64,000 nt of DNA, taken from Sphingobacterium bambusae (lineage in GTDB: Bacteria > Bacteroidota > Bacteroidia > Sphingobacteriales > Sphingobacteriaceae). The DNA is taken from NCBI RefSeq assembly GCF_033955345.1, contig NZ_CP138332.1:1116001-1180000 (forward strand), written 5' to 3'. Below, piece by piece: positions 1 through 8,371 of the stretch (positions are counted from its first letter, which is position 1; every line of letters starts with the position of its first letter). The position numbers and the translations under genes are program-made. The notes beneath the pieces are model-generated. The model was not told where the DNA came from. It did no database searches and saw only the letters and a list, made by a program, of their open reading frames with translations.

Positions 1-3
1 AAT

Positions 4-1740
4 ATGGCAAAGATAGTCGCAGAGCAACTGGTGGAGATGTTGGTGGAAGCTGGCATAAAGCGCGTATATGCGGTCACAGGAGATAGTTTAAATTTTTTCA
101 ATGAAGCTATCCGCAAAGATGGCCGCATCAAATGGATACATGTAAGGCACGAAGAGGTTGGCGCTTACGCCGCTGCTGCAGAAGCCGAACTGGATGGTAT
201 TGCTTGTTGTGCAGGAAGCTGCGGCCCCGGACATATCCATTTAATCAATGGGGTGTACGAAGCGCATCGCTCCCACGTGCCACTGCTGGTTATAGCATCC
301 ACTATCCCCACTAATCAAATGGGAACGGATTATTTCCAAGAGACCAATACGTACAAGCTATTTGATGATTGTAGCGGCTATAATCAATTGGTAACGACCG
401 CCGAGCAAGCGCCACGTATTTTCCAATCAGCTATACAGCATGCCATATCCCAAAAAGGAGTCAGTGTAATTGGACTGCCAGGCGACGTATCGGAGCTAAA
501 AGCTATAGAACCGCACAGCGCACAGAAAATGTACGCCTGCCAGCCCGTCATCCGCCCTTCGGATTACGAACTACAGTGCATAGCACAATTACTCAACGAA
601 GCTAAGACCGTTACCATCTATGGAGGAATAGGCTGCGCAGGTGCGAAAGAGCAACTTTCAGAATTGGCGAAAAAACTAAAAGCTCCCGTGGGCTACAGTT
701 TTCGAGGAAAAATGCATGTACAGCTTGATGCTCCATACGATGTGGGCATGACCGGCTTATTGGGTATCCCCTCTTGCTACCAAGCCATGAAAGAAGCTGA
801 TGTGCTTTTACTGTTAGGAACAGACATGCCTTATGACGCTTTTATGCCCAAAGACAATAAGATTATCCAAATAGATCTCGTGCAAAGCAGGCTAGGCCGA
901 CGCGCCGATCTCACTATTGGTGCTGTGGGCGATATTAAAGAAACCATTAAATCGCTACTCCCCTTCCTCGAAGAAAAAGATGACCACTCTTTCTTGGATT
1001 CCTTTGGCACCTTTCACGAAAAAGTGCAGGAGCGACTTCATCAGTATGTAGAAAGCAATGGTGAGAAAGATGCAATTCAGCCCGAGTTTCTGGCAGATAA
1101 AATTAATTCCCTTGCCAAAGATGATGCTATATTTACGGTGGACACAGGAATGTCCTGTGTGTGGGGCGCGCGCTACATACAGCAAACTGGTAGCAGAACC
1201 CTATTGGGCTCGTTCAATCACGGAAGCATGGCCAACGCCATGCCTATGGCGATCGGCGCAGCTCTCGCGCATCCCGACAAACAGGTAATTGCATTTTGTG
1301 GTGACGGCGGATTGTCCATGCTTTTGGGCGACCTTTCTACCATCAAACAGTATAACCTTCCCATAAAGTTGGTGGTTTTCAACAACAGAGCATTAGGCAT
1401 GGTAAAACTGGAGATGGAAGTAGCAGGCTTGGTCGATAATGAAACAGCGATGGAAAATCCGGATTTCGCTAAAGTAGCCGAAGCGATGGGTATTCACGGC
1501 ATGAACATCCATGAACCATCAGAAGTCGAAGATGGACTACGTAAGGCCTTCTCCTTCGACGGGCCTTTTCTGCTCAACGTGTTTACCAATCCAAACGCAC
1601 TCGCTATGCCTGCCCATATTACCAAGGAACAGGTTTTGGGTATGACGGAAAGTATGGCAAAGATGATCTTGGGTGGCAGAATGGATGAAGTGTTTGATAC
1701 GATTAAATCAAATTACAAACACCTGAAGGAAATCTTCTAA
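4..1740 (+). CDS. poxB: Thiamine-diphosphate-dependent pyruvate oxidase (PoxB type)
   Basis: Predicted to decarboxylate pyruvate oxidatively to acetate and CO2, passing electrons to the quinone pool via FAD, as PoxB does. The 578-residue length fits the family. The N-terminal ThDP (PYR) domain has the activating Glu in a His-Glu-Glu motif at 49-51. A central FAD/Rossmann-like domain spans about 185-330, and the C-terminal ThDP (PP) domain carries GDGG at 433-436 followed by Asn-Asn at 460-461, the Mg-ThDP motif. The start is the ATG at position 4; its promoter lies outside the window. It converges on an aldo/keto reductase across a strong hairpin. Acetolactate synthase and related ThDP enzymes share the fold, so the substrate is inferred from overall resemblance to PoxB. 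Confidence 0.88.
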   Translation: MAKIVAEQLVEMLVEAGIKRVYAVTGDSLNFFNEAIRKDGRIKWIHVRHEEVGAYAAAAEAELDGIACCAGSCGPGHIHLINGVYEAHRSHVPLLVIASTIPTNQMGTDYFQETNTYKLFDDCSGYNQLVTTAEQAPRIFQSAIQHAISQKGVSVIGLPGDVSELKAIEPHSAQKMYACQPVIRPSDYELQCIAQLLNEAKTVTIYGGIGCAGAKEQLSELAKKLKAPVGYSFRGKMHVQLDAPYDVGMTGLLGIPSCYQAMKEADVLLLLGTDMPYDAFMPKDNKIIQIDLVQSRLGRRADLTIGAVGDIKETIKSLLPFLEEKDDHSFLDSFGTFHEKVQERLHQYVESNGEKDAIQPEFLADKINSLAKDDAIFTVDTGMSCVWGARYIQQTGSRTLLGSFNHGSMANAMPMAIGAALAHPDKQVIAFCGDGGLSMLLGDLSTIKQYNLPIKLVVFNNRALGMVKLEMEVAGLVDNETAMENPDFAKVAEAMGIHGMNIHEPSEVEDGLRKAFSFDGPFLLNVFTNPNALAMPAHITKEQVLGMTESMAKMILGGRMDEVFDTIKSNYKHLKEIF

Positions 1741-1753
1741 TTTGACAAGATAT

Positions 1754-1792
1754 ACGCGTCTTTACCGGAGCTATCCTGCGGTAAAGACGCGT
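1754..1792. terminator. Hairpin between convergent poxB and aldo/keto reductase genes
   Basis: A perfect 14-bp stem (1754-1767 with 1779-1792, arms starting ACGCGTC and ending GACGCGT) encloses an 11-nt loop. It sits in the 57-nt gap between two converging genes. Neither side has a long T tract, so its role as a bidirectional terminator is inferred from position and stem strength. Confidence 0.65.
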
Positions 1793-1797
1793 AAAAA

Positions 1798-2832
1798 TTA
1801 GGGCTTAATCTCGGCCGATTTCGCCCATATATTGATATCGCTATCTAGGGCGTAACGGTTAATGGCGGCAAGCTCCTGTTCGGAAAAATCCAAACGATCC
1901 AAAGCGCCAACGCAGTCTATCACCTGCTGAGGCTTGCTGGCACCTATCAAGGCAGAAGTCACCCGCTTATCACGCAACACCCAAGCTATGGCCATTTGTG
2001 CTAAGGTTTGTCCACGCTCTTCGGCCAATTGGTTTAAGTCCTTCACACGGCTTAAATTTTCTTCGGAGAGGAAGCTAGTCGATAACGATTTCCCTTGACT
2101 GGCGCGACTGCCTTGTGGTATCTCCTGTAAATATTTGTTAGTCAACATGCCCTGCGCCAAAGGCGAAAAGACGATGGATCCAATTCCAGTTTCTTCTAAA
2201 GCATCCAAAAGGCCATCCGTTTCTACCCAACGGTTCAGCATCGAATAGCTGGGCTGATGGATGACGAAAGGCGTACCCAGCGCTTTCAAGAGTTGATGGG
2301 CTTCGCGTGTACGAGCAGCATTGTAAGAGGATACCCCGACGTAAAGGGCTTTTCCAGCACGAACGAGCTGATCCAAAGCCAGCATCGTTTCTTCCAACGG
2401 AGTCTCTGGATCGAATCGGTGCGAATAAAAAACATCTACATAATCGACCCCTAGGCGCTTCAAGCTTTGATCACAGCTAGCAATCATATTCTTACGACTT
2501 CCCCATTCGCCATAAGGACCATCCCACATCAAGTAGCCCGACTTTGAGGAGATGATCAATTCATCGCGCAGCCCGGCAAACTCTTCCCTTAAAATACGTC
2601 CGAAAGCTTTCTCGGCACTCCCTGGAGGAGGACCATAGTTGTTGGCCAAATCAAAGTGGGTTATGCCAAGGTCAAAAGCCGTGGTGCAAATATCCACCTT
2701 TGTCTGGTGAGGCACGTCGTTGCCGAAATTATGCCATAGGCCTAAGGAAATTGCGGGCAATAAAAGACCGCTTTTGCCTGAGCGGTTGTACTGCATGTGT
2801 TTATAACGATCTGGATTAGCGGTATACTTCAT
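1798..2832 (-). CDS. Aldo/keto reductase, YghZ (L-glyceraldehyde-3-phosphate reductase) type
   Basis: A 344-residue (beta/alpha)8 NADPH-dependent oxidoreductase. The catalytic tetrad of the superfamily is visible: Asp61 and Tyr66 in DLANNYGPPPGSAE, Lys97 in SSKSGY and His138 in YSHRFDP. The N-terminal pattern and the GPPPGSAE stretch match the YghZ/Gpr branch, whose members reduce L-glyceraldehyde 3-phosphate and methylglyoxal; this suggests aldehyde detoxification, but the substrate is not readable from sequence. It is transcribed alone, divergently from the cyclophilin-like gene. Confidence 0.85.
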   Translation of the reverse strand: MKYTANPDRYKHMQYNRSGKSGLLLPAISLGLWHNFGNDVPHQTKVDICTTAFDLGITHFDLANNYGPPPGSAEKAFGRILREEFAGLRDELIISSKSGYLMWDGPYGEWGSRKNMIASCDQSLKRLGVDYVDVFYSHRFDPETPLEETMLALDQLVRAGKALYVGVSSYNAARTREAHQLLKALGTPFVIHQPSYSMLNRWVETDGLLDALEETGIGSIVFSPLAQGMLTNKYLQEIPQGSRASQGKSLSTSFLSEENLSRVKDLNQLAEERGQTLAQMAIAWVLRDKRVTSALIGASKPQQVIDCVGALDRLDFSEQELAAINRYALDSDINIWAKSAEIKP

Positions 2833-2969
2833 GAAAACATAAATTTTATAGGCAAATTAATCAAATTTAAGCGTATTACCAACTTTGGGAAAACAGGGCG
2901 ATATACGGAATAAACATATCCCCGATGTGGAAAGAAATTCCTGTGAAAAACAGACAATACTTCGTGCAG

Positions 2970-3004
2970 TTGCCGTGTAAAATCAGTTTTTTTCGATAAG
3001 TTTG
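2970..3004 (+). promoter_or_regulatory. Candidate promoter of the cyclophilin-like gene
   Basis: TAAGTTTG at 2997-3004 fits the Bacteroidota -7 element TAnnTTTG and lies 22 nt before the ATG at 3026. A TTG at 2970-2972 could be the -33 element, but the 24-bp spacer is longer than usual. The TTG codon at 3002 lies inside the -7 element, which argues against it as a start codon. Confidence 0.45.
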
Positions 3005-3025
3005 ACATACAAAAGCCTGATCTAC

Positions 3026-3661
3026 ATGAAAAAAACATTATCGCTTTGCCTCGCGCTCATACTCTATGTGGGTGTATCAGCACAAACGCATCGTATCCTA
3101 TTTAAAACTAATTATGGTTCTTTCAAAGTGGTTCTGTATGATTACATGCCCAAACACCGCGATTTATTTTTGGATGCTATAAAAACCGATGTTTATCGGG
3201 ATGCACTTTTCAATCGCGTTATTGAAAATTTTGTGGTGCAAGGTGGCGAGCACGATGTGGATATTGCCAAGCGCGAAGCAGCACATCCCGAACTTGGGAA
3301 GCCACGCCTCGCAGGAGAGTTCGATCCTCGAGCCTACCATAAAGTAGGTGCTTTTGGTGCCGGGCGCGATGATAATCCAGAAAAGGCTTCGTTCCTAAAC
3401 CAGCTGTATTTCATCGTTGGAAAAACCGTTAGCAACGAGGAGCTCGATGCATTGGAGAAAAAGAAAGGTATCAAATACAGCTCCGAAGCGCGAAATACCT
3501 ATTTAAAAATAGGCGGACAACCGCGTTTGGACAATGACTACACCGTCTTTGGCGAGGTTTATGAAGGCCTATCGGTATTGATGGAAATCAGTAGGGTGAA
3601 GACCAACAAAGAAGACTACCCGCTGAAAGCGATCGAATTCACAATGGAAGAGATCAACTAG
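3026..3661 (+). CDS. Secreted cyclophilin-type peptidyl-prolyl isomerase
   Basis: A 211-residue protein with a signal peptide (MKKTLSLCLALILYVGVSAQ) and one cyclophilin domain. FNRVIENFVVQGG corresponds to the family's FHRVIPGFMIQGG core, and DNDYTVFGEVYEGLSVLMEI to the C-terminal TVFGxV..G..V motif. It should catalyse cis-trans isomerisation of prolyl bonds in periplasmic proteins. An insertion at about 80-125, where active-site residues of small cyclophilins normally lie, is typical of larger Bacteroidota versions and makes activity less certain. The start is the ATG at 3026: it begins the signal peptide, and the upstream in-frame TTG falls in the promoter. Confidence 0.82.
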   Translation: MKKTLSLCLALILYVGVSAQTHRILFKTNYGSFKVVLYDYMPKHRDLFLDAIKTDVYRDALFNRVIENFVVQGGEHDVDIAKREAAHPELGKPRLAGEFDPRAYHKVGAFGAGRDDNPEKASFLNQLYFIVGKTVSNEELDALEKKKGIKYSSEARNTYLKIGGQPRLDNDYTVFGEVYEGLSVLMEISRVKTNKEDYPLKAIEFTMEEIN

Positions 3662-3736
3662 TGATAGGATTGAAAGTTTTGCAAAAATAGAACCGTTAAG
3701 CTATAGAATGCTTATAAAAAACGATCTACAAACAAC

Positions 3737-3771
3737 AACTCCAAACTGGTTTTATCAACTAGTTTGGAGTT
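3737..3771. terminator. Bidirectional hairpin between cyclophilin-like gene and HMA-like gene
   Basis: A 15-bp stem with one G-T pair (3737-3751 with 3757-3771, outer arm AACTCCAAACT) and a 5-nt loop. It lies between two converging genes, as expected for a shared terminator, although the T tract is short on both strands. Confidence 0.65.
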
Positions 3772-3794
3772 GCCTGAACACTAAGGCCAATAAC

Positions 3795-4013
3795 TTATTC
3801 TTCATACAATCGATTTGCATCGACGCCCTGTATCGATAGCTGATTAATAATTTCTCGGAAATCTAACGCTTTTCCCTCCACAGTAAGCAAACGATAAGCA
3901 GAATCTAGATCGAGACTCCACGTATAGATTCCCTTCACTTTTTTTACAGCGACATGGATTTTTTCAAATAGCGATGAGCACTGTACGTCGGTTTCAAAAA
4001 TTAACTTTTCCAT
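3795..4013 (-). CDS. Small HMA-fold protein lacking the metal-binding CxxC
   Basis: A 72-residue protein starting at the ATG at 4013. Its layout resembles the heavy-metal-associated (copper chaperone) domain: a first strand MEKLIFETDV, a helix, then VKGIYTWSLDL and a final strand and helix ending in the GVDANRLYEE region. Where copper chaperones have CxxC it has VQCSSL, with one cysteine only, so copper transfer is doubtful. The reading frame stays open to 4157, but the extra upstream residues are not HMA-like and were left out. The function is unknown; the fold assignment is inference from pattern. Confidence 0.55.
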   Translation of the reverse strand: MEKLIFETDVQCSSLFEKIHVAVKKVKGIYTWSLDLDSAYRLLTVEGKALDFREIINQLSIQGVDANRLYEE

Positions 4014-4264
4014 AAGAATTTCTGTTTTACACATGCCTGAATGCATGCAACGTTCAACCATAGCAATCAGCTTCGCGCGTAACTGATCATGTAAAGATAG
4101 TCTCAATATCGTCAATAAAAACCATAAAATAATGGCAGTTAACAAATTATGCGACAAACAGGGGAAATCTTGTAATAAGATTTGAGCGGCGTATATTAAA
4201 TTTCAATAAAATTCAAACATTCACCGCGAAGAACGGTTATTGTTGTAAACCGTATATAATTTAT

Positions 4265-5323
4265 ATGAACGATGCTTTAATCATAGCGGGAGTCGTTATT
4301 ATCACCTTCACACTCTTGCCGCTTATTCGTCACGATTATTGGACATTTCGCGTATTCGATTACCCTCGCTTGCAAAAATTGGTTCTGAGCTTGACTTGGA
4401 TCGCCGTTTATCTCGGTGTAGGATTGCCATCACATACTGCAGTACTGGTTGTAGCAGGACTGATGCTCGTGAACGTAGCCTATTTGTTCTATCTCATTTT
4501 TCCGTTTACCATCTTGGCTTCAAAGCAGGTCAAAAGAGCCACACACGACGATAAAGCGAACAGTATATCCCTATTAATATCCAATGTATATGAAGACAAC
4601 AACAACATAGCTGGCTGTTTGGCTGTCGTTAAGCGTTGTGCCGCCGATTTGGTACTTTTATTAGAAACAGACCATAAATGGGCCGAAGGAACAGCGCCGC
4701 TGGATGACGACTATGCTTACCATGTTAAAGTACCTATAGACAATACCTACGGTATGCTTTTGTTTTCAAAATATCCAATAGAAAATGAAGAAGTGCGCTA
4801 CTTAGTAGAAGACGATATTCCATCAATACGCTGCGAAGTAATACTGCCCAGTGGGCAGCCTGTCCAAGTCTATGCTGTGCACCCTACGCCTCCCGTGCCC
4901 AATGAAAACCCAAGGTCGACGGAACGGGACAAAGAGCTGTTGTTGATTGCGGAAGAAGCGAAGAAAACAAAACTCCCTACGTTGGTAATGGGCGACCTCA
5001 ATGATGTCGCTTGGAGCTATACCACGACACTCTTTCTGAAAATTAGCGGTTTGTTGGATCCACGCCGTGGACGCGGTTTCTTCAATACCTTTCACGCGCA
5101 CTATCCCTTTATGCGCTTTCCGTTAGACCATGCCTTTATCTCGACGCATTTCAAACTAAAATCTATCCGTAAGGAAGACAACTTTGATTCGGATCACTTT
5201 CCGATATTTGCGCATTTGCAATTTGAAAAAGCGGCTGAAGCAGAACAGGAAGATGCCGTATTGGAGGCCGATGAAGAGGATAAAGAGATTGCCGAAGAGA
5301 AGATCAATGCAGAAACCGAATAA
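4265..5323 (+). CDS. Membrane-anchored endonuclease/exonuclease/phosphatase (EEP) family protein
   Basis: A 352-residue protein with about three hydrophobic segments in the first 85 residues, then an EEP domain (about 95-320). Family motifs are visible: a metal-binding Glu in LLLETDHKW, the GDLND motif near 243-247 and the C-terminal SDHFP near 309-313. Such proteins hydrolyse phosphodiester or phosphoester bonds in nucleic acids, lipids or sugar phosphates; the substrate here is unknown. The C-terminal 30 residues are an acidic, Glu-rich tail. The promoter region upstream (4158-4264) shows no clear consensus. Membrane anchoring with an outward catalytic domain suggests a periplasmic activity. 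Confidence 0.75.
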   Translation: MNDALIIAGVVIITFTLLPLIRHDYWTFRVFDYPRLQKLVLSLTWIAVYLGVGLPSHTAVLVVAGLMLVNVAYLFYLIFPFTILASKQVKRATHDDKANSISLLISNVYEDNNNIAGCLAVVKRCAADLVLLLETDHKWAEGTAPLDDDYAYHVKVPIDNTYGMLLFSKYPIENEEVRYLVEDDIPSIRCEVILPSGQPVQVYAVHPTPPVPNENPRSTERDKELLLIAEEAKKTKLPTLVMGDLNDVAWSYTTTLFLKISGLLDPRRGRGFFNTFHAHYPFMRFPLDHAFISTHFKLKSIRKEDNFDSDHFPIFAHLQFEKAAEAEQEDAVLEADEEDKEIAEEKINAETE

Positions 5324-5324
5324 C

Positions 5325-5381
5325 TAGCGAGCCACAAACTGATGATCGGAGCACCCAATAGGTAAGTCTCGCTATTTTTTT
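5325..5381 (+). terminator. Possible terminator after the EEP gene
   Basis: TAGCGAG (5325-5331) can pair with CTCGCTA (5368-5374), followed by seven T. The 36-nt loop is large and the structure overlaps the stop codon of the convergent Lrp-type gene, so this is a weak call. Confidence 0.35.
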
Positions 5382-5815
5382 GCTTCGCGCATAACGAACG
5401 TACTTTTAACGGAAGTAAGCGGCACCAAGTCGATCAGCTTATTGATCATAAAATCTTGATAACTCTTAATATCCTTGGCGGCTATGCGCAAAATAAAGTC
5501 GAACTCGCCAGATGTTTGGTAACATTCTAAAACCTCATCGAAGGCAATCGCCTGCTCGAGAAAAGCCTGTAGCCCGACGCGCGAATGATCTTTGATTTGC
5601 ACATGGGTAAAAGCCACCAAACCACGATCCAACTTCTCGTAATCCAATACAGCCACATAGCCCTTAATATATCCCTGCTCTTCCAAACGCTTGATGCGCT
5701 TGAAGATCGGTGTAGCGGTCTTGTTCAATCGTTCACCAATTTCCTTATTGGTGAGTCGCGCGTTAGCCCGTAGAAGCTGCAAAATCTGCAAATCGGTTTC
5801 ATCCAAATTCATCAT
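5372..5815 (-). CDS. Lrp/AsnC family transcriptional regulator
   Basis: A 147-residue DNA-binding regulator: an N-terminal winged helix-turn-helix (LDETDLQILQLLRANARLTN onward, about residues 3-55) and a C-terminal RAM/AsnC ligand domain. These proteins sense amino acids and form octamers on DNA. The start is taken as one of two adjacent ATGs (5815 or 5812), because the frame upstream offers only a TTG and family members begin just before the LDETD motif. The gene is divergent from a PLP-dependent amino-acid decarboxylase across about 150 bp, so it may control that gene in response to histidine or another amino acid (inference). Confidence 0.85.
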   Translation of the reverse strand: MMNLDETDLQILQLLRANARLTNKEIGERLNKTATPIFKRIKRLEEQGYIKGYVAVLDYEKLDRGLVAFTHVQIKDHSRVGLQAFLEQAIAFDEVLECYQTSGEFDFILRIAAKDIKSYQDFMINKLIDLVPLTSVKSTFVMREAKK

Positions 5816-5968
5816 GCTCGCATTAAAAATCTCCAAACAGTCGTATCAACACTAATTTTAGCATAAAAAACTACATAAGTAAATTAATATAAATCAATAT
5901 TTCAAAAGTAAACAAAAATGTAAAACAGAAATTTTAAAAATGAGATTTGCATAAAATAATATTGCCAT

Positions 5969-7120
5969 ATGAACATGCTTCATCCCGCTGACCAAGATCG
6001 ATTGTCGACATATATGACCAAGGCCTTTGATCGTGCAAAAAATTTTATCGGTTATCCTATTGCACAGGATTTTGATTATGCCCAGCTGTATCCTCTGCTC
6101 AAACTTCCGCTAAACAATATCGGCGACCCGCTCCTTCCATCCACCTACGACCTCAGTTCAAGGGAAATGGAAAAAGAAGTGCTAACATTTTTTGCGGATA
6201 TCTTCCGGGCGCCACAGGAAAATTGGTGGGGCTACATCAACAACGGGGGCTCAGAGGGCAATCTATATGCTTTATATGCAGCCCGTGAGCTTTATGCCAA
6301 CGGCGTTGTTTATTATTCGGATGCAACGCATTACAGCGTACAGAAAAACATCAAGCTTTTGAATATGGAAAGCATCCAGATCCGTACACAAAAGCATGGA
6401 GAAATCGATTATGATGATCTGCGCAAAATGATTGACTTCAATCGGCATAAGCCAGTTATCATGGTTGCCAATATTGGAACGACTATGACTGAAGCTAAGG
6501 ATGACATTACGCAATTTCGCCAGCTGATGCAGGAGCTACGTATAGACAATTACTACATACATTGTGATGCGGCATTGGCCGGCGTATACAGTATGCTGCT
6601 TGATCTTAGGCCGGGCTTTGATTTCACTTACGGCGCGGATAGTATATCCATCAGCGGCCACAAATTTATTGGATCGCCCCTGCCCTGTGGGCTCGTCCTC
6701 ATCAAGAAAAACCACAAAGACCGTATTGGACGTCAAGTGGCATATATCGGCACCATCGACACCACTATATCCGGCAGCCGAAATGGTCATACACCGGTCT
6801 TTCTATGGTACGCGATGAAGTGTATGGGGAAGGAAGGATTTCGTGATCGCGCATTGGCCTGCCTTGAAAACGCCCAGTACGCCTGTCAAAGACTACAGGA
6901 GATTGGCATCGACGCTTGGCGCAACACAGACGCCATAACCGTTGTGTTTCCTGCCTTACAGCATGCTGCGCTATTGGAAAAATGGCAAATTGCCACAGGA
7001 GGAGGAATTAGTCATATCATCTGCATGCCGGGCGTGACAAAAGAAAAAATTGACGAATTTGTGGCAGATATTTTAACTTTGGAAGCTAATCGCTTGCTCG
7101 AAGCAGAGTTAGTCCCATAA
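5969..7120 (+). CDS. hdc: PLP-dependent histidine decarboxylase (group II)
   Basis: A 383-residue pyridoxal-phosphate enzyme predicted to convert L-histidine to histamine and CO2 in the cytoplasm. The PLP lysine is Lys232 in SGHKFIGSPLPCG, preceded by the DAAL motif (cofactor Asp in HCDAALAG). The substrate-side NNGGSEGNLYALYAARE and VANIGTTMTEA patterns match the Morganella-type bacterial Hdc branch, and the length fits. Relatives in the group also decarboxylate other amino acids, so specificity is an inference from resemblance. Its neighbour, a divergent Lrp/AsnC regulator, suggests amino-acid control. The ATG at 5975 (third residue) is an equally possible start. Confidence 0.75.
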   Translation: MNMLHPADQDRLSTYMTKAFDRAKNFIGYPIAQDFDYAQLYPLLKLPLNNIGDPLLPSTYDLSSREMEKEVLTFFADIFRAPQENWWGYINNGGSEGNLYALYAARELYANGVVYYSDATHYSVQKNIKLLNMESIQIRTQKHGEIDYDDLRKMIDFNRHKPVIMVANIGTTMTEAKDDITQFRQLMQELRIDNYYIHCDAALAGVYSMLLDLRPGFDFTYGADSISISGHKFIGSPLPCGLVLIKKNHKDRIGRQVAYIGTIDTTISGSRNGHTPVFLWYAMKCMGKEGFRDRALACLENAQYACQRLQEIGIDAWRNTDAITVVFPALQHAALLEKWQIATGGGISHIICMPGVTKEKIDEFVADILTLEANRLLEAELVP

Positions 7121-7128
7121 AAAAAACG

Positions 7129-7136
7129 TACATTTG
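7129..7136 (+). promoter_or_regulatory. -7 element of the fabH gene
   Basis: TACATTTG at 7129-7136 matches TAnnTTTG exactly and lies just after the hdc stop codon, 30 nt before the chosen ATG. No clear TTG is seen at the -33 position. It implies that fabH can be transcribed separately from hdc and rules against the in-frame TTG at 7134 as a start. Confidence 0.45.
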
Positions 7137-7166
7137 CCCAGTTTTATTGAGGAGAACCAAATACAC

Positions 7167-8165
7167 ATGCAAGATAATTACCTTTCTAGACCATATGCAG
7201 CAATAACTGGTATTGGTGGATATGTGCCGCAGAAACGCCGAACGAACTTTGACTTGGAACAGGTATGCGACACGTCGGATGAATGGATCATCAAACGTAC
7301 CGGTATCAAAGAACGCCGCATATTAGATGGCGATCTAGCAACTTCGGATATGGCCGTGATGGCGATCCAAGACCTGTGCACCCGTTTCAACAAAGATATC
7401 AATGATGTGGATGCGATCTTGGTGGCCACCTCTACGCCGGATGTGATGATGCCCGCCACGGCAAACATCATTGCCAAAAAGTTGGGATTGACCAATGTTT
7501 GGGCCTTTGATATGAATGCTGCATGTTCTGGATTTTTATATGCCTTGGATATGGGTTCTTCCCTGATAGAAACGCAACGTTATAAAAACGTGTTGGTCGT
7601 TGGCGCAGACAATATTAGTGCTTTCGTGGATATCCAAGACCGATCTACCAACATCTTGTTCGGCGACGGCGCAGGCGTTGTCTGGCTGGAGCCTTCATCA
7701 GAAAATGGTATTATCGATGCCTTCATGCAAAGCAATGGCGATGGACGCGAATATCTCAATATTGAAGGCGGTGGCTCGCTTCACTCGATCAACGACGAAA
7801 CGATCGCCATCGAAAAGAAATACATCCGCCAAGATGGTAAAGTGGTGTTCAAGCAGGCCATCCAATCCATGAGCGATGCATGCAATCAGGTACTGAAGCG
7901 GAATAATCTCCATATCGATCAAGTCAACTGGCTGATCCCTCATCAAGCAAACAAAAGAATTATTGATGCTGTAGGGAAAGAGATAAATATCGCTGCAGGT
8001 CGCACTCTGACCAATATTGAGTACTTGGGAAACACTATCGCAGCAACGATTCCACTTTGTATTTGGGAAAACCTGAAACAATTGCAAAAAGGTGACCTCC
8101 TAATGCTCACCGCTTTCGGTGCCGGCTTCTCTTGGGGAGCTAGTCTATTGCGCTGGGCAATCTAG
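7167..8165 (+). CDS. fabH: 3-oxoacyl-ACP synthase III (FabH)
   Basis: Condenses an acyl-CoA primer with malonyl-ACP to start fatty acid synthesis. The 332-residue protein has the thiolase-fold KAS III layout and the full triad: Cys120 in NAACSGFLYALD, His259 in LIPHQAN and Asn289 in YLGNTIAA. DTSDEWIIKRTGIKERR near the N-terminus is the family signature. The start is the ATG at 7167, preceded by GAGGAG. Bacteroidota usually carry a housekeeping fabH near plsX and rpmF; this copy stands beside hdc, so it may be a second copy with a different primer preference (inference). A strong bidirectional terminator follows. Confidence 0.9.
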   Translation: MQDNYLSRPYAAITGIGGYVPQKRRTNFDLEQVCDTSDEWIIKRTGIKERRILDGDLATSDMAVMAIQDLCTRFNKDINDVDAILVATSTPDVMMPATANIIAKKLGLTNVWAFDMNAACSGFLYALDMGSSLIETQRYKNVLVVGADNISAFVDIQDRSTNILFGDGAGVVWLEPSSENGIIDAFMQSNGDGREYLNIEGGGSLHSINDETIAIEKKYIRQDGKVVFKQAIQSMSDACNQVLKRNNLHIDQVNWLIPHQANKRIIDAVGKEINIAAGRTLTNIEYLGNTIAATIPLCIWENLKQLQKGDLLMLTAFGAGFSWGASLLRWAI

Positions 8166-8184
8166 AGAAAAACATAAAAGCTGA

Positions 8185-8225
8185 TATTAAAAAAGCTTAC
8201 GCCAAAAACGTAAGCTTTTTTAATA
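8185..8225. terminator. Strong bidirectional terminator after fabH
   Basis: A perfect 17-bp stem (8185-8201 with 8209-8225) whose arms run from an A6 tract into GCTTACG and back through CGTAAGC into T6, around a CCAAAAA loop. It is a textbook intrinsic terminator on both strands. Confidence 0.9.
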
Positions 8226-8346
8226 CCACTAGATCGATATACAAAAGTCAATTTTCTTTTACCAAAAAGCTGGATCGTAATAGATTGTTAACATAAATTT
8301 CATCGGGAAAGGTCTAATTTTCAAACAAAAAATCCGGTAAACTGAC

Positions 8347-8354
8347 TACCTTTG
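8347..8354 (+). promoter_or_regulatory. -7 element of the secreted protein gene at 8372
   Basis: TACCTTTG matches TAnnTTTG and ends 17 nt before the ATG, the same spacing seen at several other genes in this window. No clear -33 TTG is present. Confidence 0.5.
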
Positions 8355-8371
8355 GCAAACAAATTTCTACT

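Noticed and set aside
955-1185. Antisense and alternative-frame ORFs inside large genes (for example 955-1185, 6536-6790, 38173-39015)
   Set aside because: They overlap strong genes in full, have atypical composition and show no family motifs.
2970-3007. TTGACA at 3002 as an E. coli sigma70 -35 box
   Set aside because: No matching -10 at 16-18 bp, and Bacteroidota promoters use TTTG/TAnnTTTG.
3002-3025. TTG start giving eight extra residues on the cyclophilin-like protein
   Set aside because: The TTG lies within the TAAGTTTG -7 element, and the signal peptide begins at the ATG at 3026.
4014-4157. Longer version of the HMA-like protein with a hydrophobic N-terminus
   Set aside because: The residues before MEKLIFE do not fit the domain, and the extension covers the expected promoter region.
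7134-7166. Longer FabH from the TTG at 7134
   Set aside because: The codon is part of a TACATTTG -7 element, and the family N-terminus starts after the ATG at 7167.
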